Source: CAWGMT01 sp963823675
Lineage (GTDB): Bacteria; Planctomycetota; Planctomycetia; Isosphaerales; Isosphaeraceae
Assembly (NCBI GenBank): GCA_963823675.1
Contig: CAWGMT010000008.1
Span: forward strand, 1,302,001-1,366,000
DNA length: 64,000 bases
Direction: 5' to 3'
The first letter of the stretch is position 1. The number at the start of each line of letters is the position of its first letter. Of this stretch, positions 58,423-64,000 are shown one piece after another. The notes beneath the pieces are model-generated. The model saw nothing but the letters and a program-made list of their open reading frames with translations. It was not told the origin of the DNA and ran no database searches. Made by a program: the position numbers and the translations under genes.

Positions 58423-61242
58423 TCACCTTAGGTCCGAGATGCCCAGCAAGTGGGATGCCTCCGATCGAAAGACCGCCAGTTCTCGCCCGGCCGGCTGAAT
58501 GGCTGTCTCCACCGACTTGAGGGCCTTCGCGTACCATTCGCGTGCCTTCTCCTTTTCTCCGAGTTGCCAGTAAGCCATCGCCAGGAAGAAGCCGTTGACG
58601 GCGGTGAATAGTCCGGGGGCCGCGGCCTCGGACTTCTCGAGCGCGGCGATCGCGTCGTTCCAGGCTCCGGCGCGGTAATGGGCCACCCCGAGGGTCGTCC
58701 AGACATCGCGGACCTTCGGCGAGTTCTGGATCAGCTCGTTCGCCAGCTCGATCGCGCGGTGCGGGTCGCGATAGCCGGGGTCCGTGGTGGCAGCAAGCAT
58801 CCAGGCATAATCAGCCATGCACCTCTGAACCTCGGGAGTCCTGGCGGAGAGGGTGCGTCGTAGGACTGCCAGGGCCTTCTCGTAGCCCTTGCCGGGCCTC
58901 GTCGAGGCTCCCCTGGTCGCGGGCGATGCTGGAGAGGATGGTGAGCCCGAAGAGTGTCTGGGGGTGCTCGGGCCCGAGGGTGCGCCGGTTCAGCGCGTCG
59001 GCCTCCTCGGCCAGCTTGCGGGCCTCGTCGAGGCGGCCCTGGAGTGCGTGCGGTGTCGGCGAGGTTGATCATGGTCAGGACCGTCTCGTCCGCTCGTCGG
59101 GCCGAGGACGCTCCGCTGCCCCTTCAGGGCCTCCTCGAAGAGCGCCCGGGCCTCCGCCGGCCGGCGCTGGTCGAGCAGCAGCTCGCCCAGGCCGTTCACG
59201 GCCCGGAGCGTGTCCTGGTGGTCGGGGCCGAAGACTCGCCGGAGTGTCTCTAGTGACTCGTCGAACAGCGGCCGAGCTTCGGCCCACCGCCCGAGGTGGC
59301 GTCGCATGATCGCCAGGTTGTACGCCGAGCGCAGCGTGGTGATCGACTCGGGGCCCTCGACACGGCGCTGGATTTCCAGGGTTTCCTTCGCGAGCCTCAC
59401 TGCGTCTTCGAGCAGGCCTTGCATGGCCATCACGGTCGCCAGGTTGCTCACGGACCGGAGCGTCACGGGGTCCTCGGGACCAAGGGTCCGCCGCTTGACC
59501 GCCACCACCTCCTCGAGGATCTTCTGCTCGTCCGCGAACTTCCCCATCCGGTCCAGTACGATGGCGAGGTCGTTCATCGCGCCGACGGTCTCCGGGTGCC
59601 CGGGGCCGAGCTCCTGCCGGCGGAGCGCGACCGCGCGCTCCTGCTGCTCGAGCGCCTTCTCCTGTTCGCCGAGGTACCAGTAGCTCACGCCGAGGGTGTT
59701 TCGTATCGACGCCTCCACGAGGGGCTCGCCGGCGAACGCCGTGGCGATCTCGGGCTCGGCACGGTCGAGCGCCTCGCGGACCGTCGCGTCGCGGCTCAGC
59801 CCGCCCTCCTGACCCTTCGGCCGGGCGGCCGAGAGCACCTTGCCCTGGAAGAACTTGAGCACGGCGTTGGCCCGCGCCTCCGACCGTTTCGCCTGCCGGA
59901 GCTGCTCGGCCGCGTCGTCCCGCGCCGAGAGCGCCTGGCGTTCGGCTTCGCGGGCCCGCATGGCTTGCCAGGTGGCAAGCGCTGTCCCAGAGAGTAGCGA
60001 CACCGCCACGGCCACAGCAGCCACCACGGCCACCCGGTGGCGCGCCGCGAACTTCGCGATCCGATATGCCGTCGACGGCGGCCGCGCCAGGATTACCTCG
60101 CCCCGCAAGTAACGCTCGACGTCGTCGGCGAAACTTCCCGGCGATCTATAGCGGCGGTTGCGGTCTTTCTCGAGCGCCTTCATGACGATCCAGTCGAGGT
60201 CGCCGGCCAGCAGGCGGGAGAGGTGCTTGGGATCGGTGGCCCGATTGCCGGCCACAATCGTTGCCGATTCGCCGAGTGACGACAACCGCGTGCTCGGCCG
60301 CGGCGTCTGCTGTTCGGTTATCAACCGCTGGATCTCGGCATAGCCGGCTTCCCGCAGCCGGGATGCCTCGATCGGCGTCGTTCCCGTCAAGAGCTCGTAC
60401 AATAGCACGCCGAGCGAATAGATGTCGGAGCGGGTATCGACGTCCAGGAGGCTCATCGACGCCTGCTCCGGACTCATGTACGCCGGCGTGCCGATCATCT
60501 GACCGTAGCCGGTATAGAGGGTCTTCTCGGTCAGTCTCTGCGCGATCGCCTTGGCGACGCCAAAGTCGATGACCTTGACCACCGGAATTCCGTCGTCCAG
60601 CGTGACCATGACGTTCGACGGCTTGATGTCGCGATGAATGACGCCCTTGTGGTGCGCGTGCTGGATGGCATGGCAAACGGAAACGAAGAGCTTGAGCCGC
60701 TCCTCGGCCGACGAGCGATTCTGGTCGCAAAACTCGGTGATCGGCACGCCCCGGACCAGCTCCATGACGAAGTAGGGCCGGCCGGAAGCGGTCGCGCCGC
60801 CGTCGATGATCTGGGCGATATTCAGATGGTTCATCAGAGCCAGTGATTGGCGCTCGGATTCGAAGCGCGCAATGACCTGGCGGGTGTCCATCCCCGGCTT
60901 GACAATCTTGAGGGCCACCATGCGACGCATCGGCTGACGCTGCTCGGCCATGAAGACCACGCCGAAGCCGCCTTCGCCAATCTGCTCAAGTAACTTGTAA
61001 GGACCGATTTGCGCGCCGGGCCCTTCGCTTATCGCTGAATCACGAACGGCTCGAATCTCCGTGGCGGCGGCCTCCAGAAAGCCCGGCTCATCGTCATGCG
61101 CGCGCAGCAACACCTCCAGCCGCCCCCGCAGACCTTGGTCTCCCGCGCAGGCAGAATCGAGATACAAGCGCCTCGCTTCCGGAACGGTAATGAGTCGAGC
61201 GACATTGAAGATGGAGACTTCATCAGGATTCGTGGAATCCAC
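58423..61242 (-). CDS. membrane Ser/Thr protein kinase with TPR sensor domain, three frame breaks
   Basis: About 940 residues. GTG 61242 is chosen as start because AGGAGG precedes it by 6 nt; another GTG at 61260 is in frame. The cytoplasmic kinase domain is complete: YKLLEQIGEGGFGVVF, VALKIV, VIHRDIKPSNVMV, VIDFGVAKAI, GTPAYMSPEQA. A membrane helix (VAVVAAVAVAVSLLSG) follows, then a coiled segment and TPRs (LGVSYWYLGEQEKALEQQER and further units with the LGPEHPxT pattern). Frames change near 59094, 59052 and 58890; the last frame ends with AIAALEKSEAAAPGLFTAVN and GRELAVFRSEASHLLGI. This PknB-like plus TPR layout is common in planctomycetes. It follows the ECF sigma gene by 83-100 nt, the usual sigma-kinase pairing. 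Confidence 0.82.
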
Positions 61243-61343
61243 GTGGCGCCTCCTGATCACACTCGCTTGATATCGAACCGTTTGTTAGTGCGAACCCGCC
61301 AGACCGTTTCTGCCACTCGGGTTTCGAAGAGGCGAAACGAATC

Positions 61344-61928
61344 TCACGACTTATCGTCGCGCGCGGCACCCTCGATTTCCACACGAAGCCAGGTCTTGGC
61401 GTACGCCCAATCGGCATCCGCGGTCGATCTCGCTATGCCGAGAGCTTGGGCCGCTTCTTCGAGCGTGAGCCCGGCGAAAAAGCGAAGTTTGACGAGTTGA
61501 GCCTTGCGCGCGTCTTTGGTTTCGAGCCGGTCCAGGGCAATGTCGAGCGCGAGCAGATCAATCGCCGGTACGGCGGCGGATACCTCGATGTCGCCCAGCT
61601 CTTGCCGGTGTTGCCCGCCGCCCCGCTTGAGCCGTTTCTTCTCACGCGCCCGTTCCACAAGAATCCGTCGCATGGCTTCGGCCGCCGCGGCGAAGAAATG
61701 GCCACGGCTGTTCCACGAAGGCGAGGAGCCCTTTTGTTCGCTCTGCACGAGCCGCATGTACGCTTCATGGACCAGCGCTGTGGCCTGGATCGTCTGCCCT
61801 GGCGTCTCTCGTCCGAGCTTTTGAGCCGCGAGCCGTCGTAACTCGTCGTAGACCAACGGAAGAAGCTGCTCGGCGGCACGGGGGTCGCCTTCCTCGACAG
61901 CGGCTAAGATGCGCGTCACTTCAGTCAT
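61344..61928 (-). CDS. ECF-family RNA polymerase sigma factor (TIGR02999 type)
   Basis: 194 residues. Region 2 is seen in LLPLVYDELRRLAAQKLGRE, with TIQATALVHEAYMRLVQ and GHFFAAAAEAMRRILVERAR; region 4 is RKAQLVKLRFFAGLTLEEAA followed by ALGIARSTADADWAYAKTWL. This is the planctomycete/acidobacterial ECF subgroup usually found next to a Ser/Thr kinase, and here the kinase follows directly. Its start overlaps the hslU stop as TAATG, so it is translationally coupled to the protease genes. The kinase may control the sigma factor by phosphorylation; no anti-sigma gene is present. Confidence 0.93.
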   Translation of the reverse strand: MTEVTRILAAVEEGDPRAAEQLLPLVYDELRRLAAQKLGRETPGQTIQATALVHEAYMRLVQSEQKGSSPSWNSRGHFFAAAAEAMRRILVERAREKKRLKRGGGQHRQELGDIEVSAAVPAIDLLALDIALDRLETKDARKAQLVKLRFFAGLTLEEAAQALGIARSTADADWAYAKTWLRVEIEGAARDDKS

Positions 61929-63303
61929 TAGAGGATGAACCGGCTCAGGTCTTCGTCCTTGGACAGCGCCTCCAGCCGCTCGCGGACGAGGGCTTCCTCG
62001 ATGACGACGTGCTTGGCGGGGTGATCGGGAGCGTCGAAGCTGAGATCCTCCAGCACGCGCTCGAGGATCGTGTGCAACCGCCGGGCGCCGATGTTCTGGG
62101 TCGCGCGGTTGACGTGGAACGCCAGGTCAGCCATGGTCTCGATGGCGGCATCGGCGAATTCCAGGGTGATCCCCTCGGTGGCCAGGAGCGCCTGGTACTG
62201 GCGCAAGAGCGAGGCGCGCGGCTCGCGGAGAATCCTGGCGAAATCGTCGCGGGTCAGGTCGTGCATCTCGACACGAATCGGGAACCGTCCCTGAAGCTCG
62301 GGCATCAAGTCGGACGGCTTGGAGCGATGGAACGCGCCGGCCGCGATGAACAGGACGTGGTCGGACTTCACCGGCCCGTGCTTGGTGTTCACGGTGGTCC
62401 CCTCCACGATCGGCAGCAGGTCGCGCTGCACGCCCTGCCGCGAAACATCCGGCCCGCGGCCGGGCGCCTCGTCGCCGGCGATCTTGTCGATTTCGTCCAG
62501 GAAGATGATCCCCGACTCCTCGGCCAGGGTCACGGCGGCCTGGTTGATCTTCTCGGGATCGATCAGCGAGTCGATCTCTTGCTGGAGCAAGACCGGCCGG
62601 GCCTGCTTGACGGTCAGGCGGCGGCTCTGGGTCGGCTTGGGCATGATCTTCTCGAACATGCTCTGGAGGTCCATCTCCATCTGTTCGAAGTTGCCCGCGC
62701 CAGGATCGAGACCGGCGCCATCGAGCGGCCGGGGAGCGTGATCTCGACCTCGCGTTCCTCGAGCTCGCCGGCTTCGAGTCGTGCTTTCATCTTGTCGCGG
62801 GATCGTTGGCGGCGCTCGGCGGCTTCGGCGGCCTGGGGCGATTCGGCGTCGGGCCACGGGCCGGACGGCGCGACCGGCAAGAGCAGCTCCAGGAGCCGCT
62901 CTTCGACGCGGGCCCTGGCCGGCTCGACGACCCTTTCGCGCTCGGCGTTACGAACCAGGACGATCGCCGCCTCGACCAGGTCGCGAATCAAGCCTTCGAC
63001 GTCGCGGCCGACATAGCCGACTTCGGTGTACTTGCTCGCCTCGGCCTTGACGAACGGCGCGCCCACAAGTATGGCCAGCCGCCGCGCGATCTCGGTCTTG
63101 CCGACGCCGGTCGGCCCGATCAGCATGATGTTCTTGGGCGTGACCTGGCTCTTCAAGTCTTCCGGCAATTGCCTGCGACGCCATCGATTGCGCAGCGCGA
63201 TGGCCACGGCCCGTTTGGCGTCGGCCTGACCCACGATATCGCGGTCGAGCTCGGCCACGATCTGCCGGGGTGTCAACTCACGCTCGCGCTGGTCGTCTGG
63301 CAC
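61928..63303 (-). CDS. hslU: ATP-dependent protease ATPase subunit HslU (ClpY), one frame break
   Basis: About 458 residues across a break near 62700. HslU unfolds substrates and feeds them to HslV. The first frame has LTPRQIVAELDRDIVGQADA, Walker A GPTGVGKTEIARRL and the pore-loop GYVGRDVEGLIRDLVE; the second holds DLQSMFEKIMP, Walker B IIFLDEIDKIAG, FIAAGAFHRSKPSDLMPELQ, RRLHTILERVLEDLSF and the family's C-terminal DEDLSRFIL that docks HslV. The joint lies between ITLPGRSMAPVSI and GAGNFEQMEMD in the I domain. In a gene this conserved the break is most likely a sequence error. The start overlaps the end of hslV by 31 bp; the stop overlaps the ECF sigma start. Confidence 0.9.
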
Positions 63304-63833
63304 GGTATTTCCTCCACGGTCAACTGGGAATTGGTATAGATATCGATGCCCGCGGCGATCGCCAGCGATTCGCGAACGATCTCGGCCGCCGAAAGCCCGG
63401 AGTGCCGCAAGAGCGCCCGCGCTGCCGCCAGGGCGTATCCGCCGCCGGAGCCGGTCGCCAGGATGCCGTCGCTGGGCTGAATGACGTCGCCCGAGCCGGT
63501 CACGAGCAGGCTGAACCGGCTGTCGACCACGACGATCACGGCCTCAAGCCGGCGCAGCATCCGGTCGGTGCGCCAGAGCTTGGCCAGCTCGGTCGCCGCG
63601 CGCGGCACGTTGTTGGGATAATCGCGCAGCTTGGACTCGAACCGTTCCAGAAGGGCGAATCCGTCGGCCGCTGAGCCGGCGAAGCCCACCAGCACTTGCC
63701 CCTCGAGCAGCTTGCGGATCTTGACCGCGTCGGCCTTCATCACCTGCGTACCCAGCGTGACCTGACCGTCCCCGCCGATCGCCACCCGATCACCCTTCCG
63801 CACCGAAAGGATCGTCGTCGCCTGCCAGTCCAA
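63273..63833 (-). CDS. hslV: ATP-dependent protease peptidase subunit HslV (ClpQ)
   Basis: About 186 residues from a TTG start at 63833, preceded by GAGAGGGGG at suitable spacing; this gives MDWQATTILSVRKGDRVAIG, matching HslV N-termini in which a few residues are removed to expose the catalytic threonine (TTIL). Longer starts (ATG at 63887, 63917 or 63974) would add up to 47 residues lacking family similarity. Conserved parts: GGDGQVTLGTQVMKADAVKI, VLVGFAGSAADGFALLERFE, TGSGDVIQPSDGILATGSGG and YALAAARALL. HslV is a threonine protease that forms a dodecamer capped by HslU. It is the first gene of the hslVU-ECF-kinase run; the window ends about 170 bp upstream. Confidence 0.93.
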   Translation of the reverse strand: MDWQATTILSVRKGDRVAIGGDGQVTLGTQVMKADAVKIRKLLEGQVLVGFAGSAADGFALLERFESKLRDYPNNVPRAATELAKLWRTDRMLRRLEAVIVVVDSRFSLLVTGSGDVIQPSDGILATGSGGGYALAAARALLRHSGLSAAEIVRESLAIAAGIDIYTNSQLTVEEIPCQTTSASVS

Positions 63834-64000
63834 TCGCCGCCCCCTCTCGCAGATCGCTTCAAGCTTAGCTGGATTGAGACCCACCATTTCAATACGGACG
63901 CGATCTTGACCGATCATCGCGCGGTATCTGGTTTCTTCTCTGCGAGCATAATTCCAAACGTGCGGGATTGCCAAGCAGATTGAACGGAGATGGGTGAGCT

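Noticed and set aside
1..64000. tRNA, rRNA or integrase genes marking island edges
   Set aside because: None were recognised by eye on either strand; a dedicated tRNA scan could still find one.

Overview
The window is about 64 kb of GC-rich DNA that looks planctomycete, most likely from the Isosphaera/Gemmata side of the phylum. The signs are a DUF1559 prepilin-like protein, several DUF4058 genes, a Uma2 gene, two CRTAC1-type FG-GAP/ASPIC proteins, an ECF sigma factor next to a Ser/Thr kinase with TPRs, and large secreted proteins whose N-terminus carries an LEALEGRVVLS-type box. No rRNA, tRNA, IS element or CRISPR array was recognised. The lineage is inferred from gene content only.

Layout. 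1-4384 (minus): a carbohydrate cluster of beta-helix protein, sialidase-like protein and MFS transporter. 4811-7781: rarA, Uma2 and DUF4058. 7858-16510 (minus): a compact cluster of Hsp70, Hsp70-VWA fusion, membrane FHA protein, FHA membrane protein and a secreted QW-repeat/VWA protein. 16997-22255: DUF4058, a DUF1559 relic, a HEAT-repeat membrane protein, a CRTAC1 lipoprotein and a deleted DUF4058 copy. 22380-32091: a TPR membrane protein, small lipoprotein, DUF1559 protein, membrane alkaline-phosphatase-fold enzyme, a second TPR paralogue and a TPR-CRTAC1 protein. 32174-38737: argC, a YfhO-like membrane protein, csrA (with a good sigma-54-like promoter), glycerate kinase and a hypothetical. 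39131-41165: a lower-GC DUF262 + HEPN-like pair inserted directly before thiL. 41177-45691: thiL, tsaE, a winged-helix AAA ATPase and an HI0933-type flavoprotein. 46071-58094: a tandem family of five glycine-rich beta-helix secreted proteins; four share a leader whose core lies exactly 100 nt before each ATG. 58423-63833 (minus): hslV, hslU, ECF sigma factor and Ser/Thr kinase-TPR, apparently one operon.

Sequence quality matters here. About nineteen reading-frame breaks fall in otherwise well conserved genes, including hslU, thiL, an Hsp70, a kinase and the YfhO-like gene, and at least two sit in G runs. Most are better explained as indel errors in the sequence than as decay, so those genes are annotated across the break with the break position stated. 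The copy at 53997-55528 and the DUF1559 and DUF4058 relics look genuinely degenerate.

The most interesting candidates are the Hsp70/FHA/VWA cluster, the DUF262-HEPN pair, the tandem glycine-rich family with its fixed-spacing leader, and the coupling of an ECF-kinase pair to hslVU.
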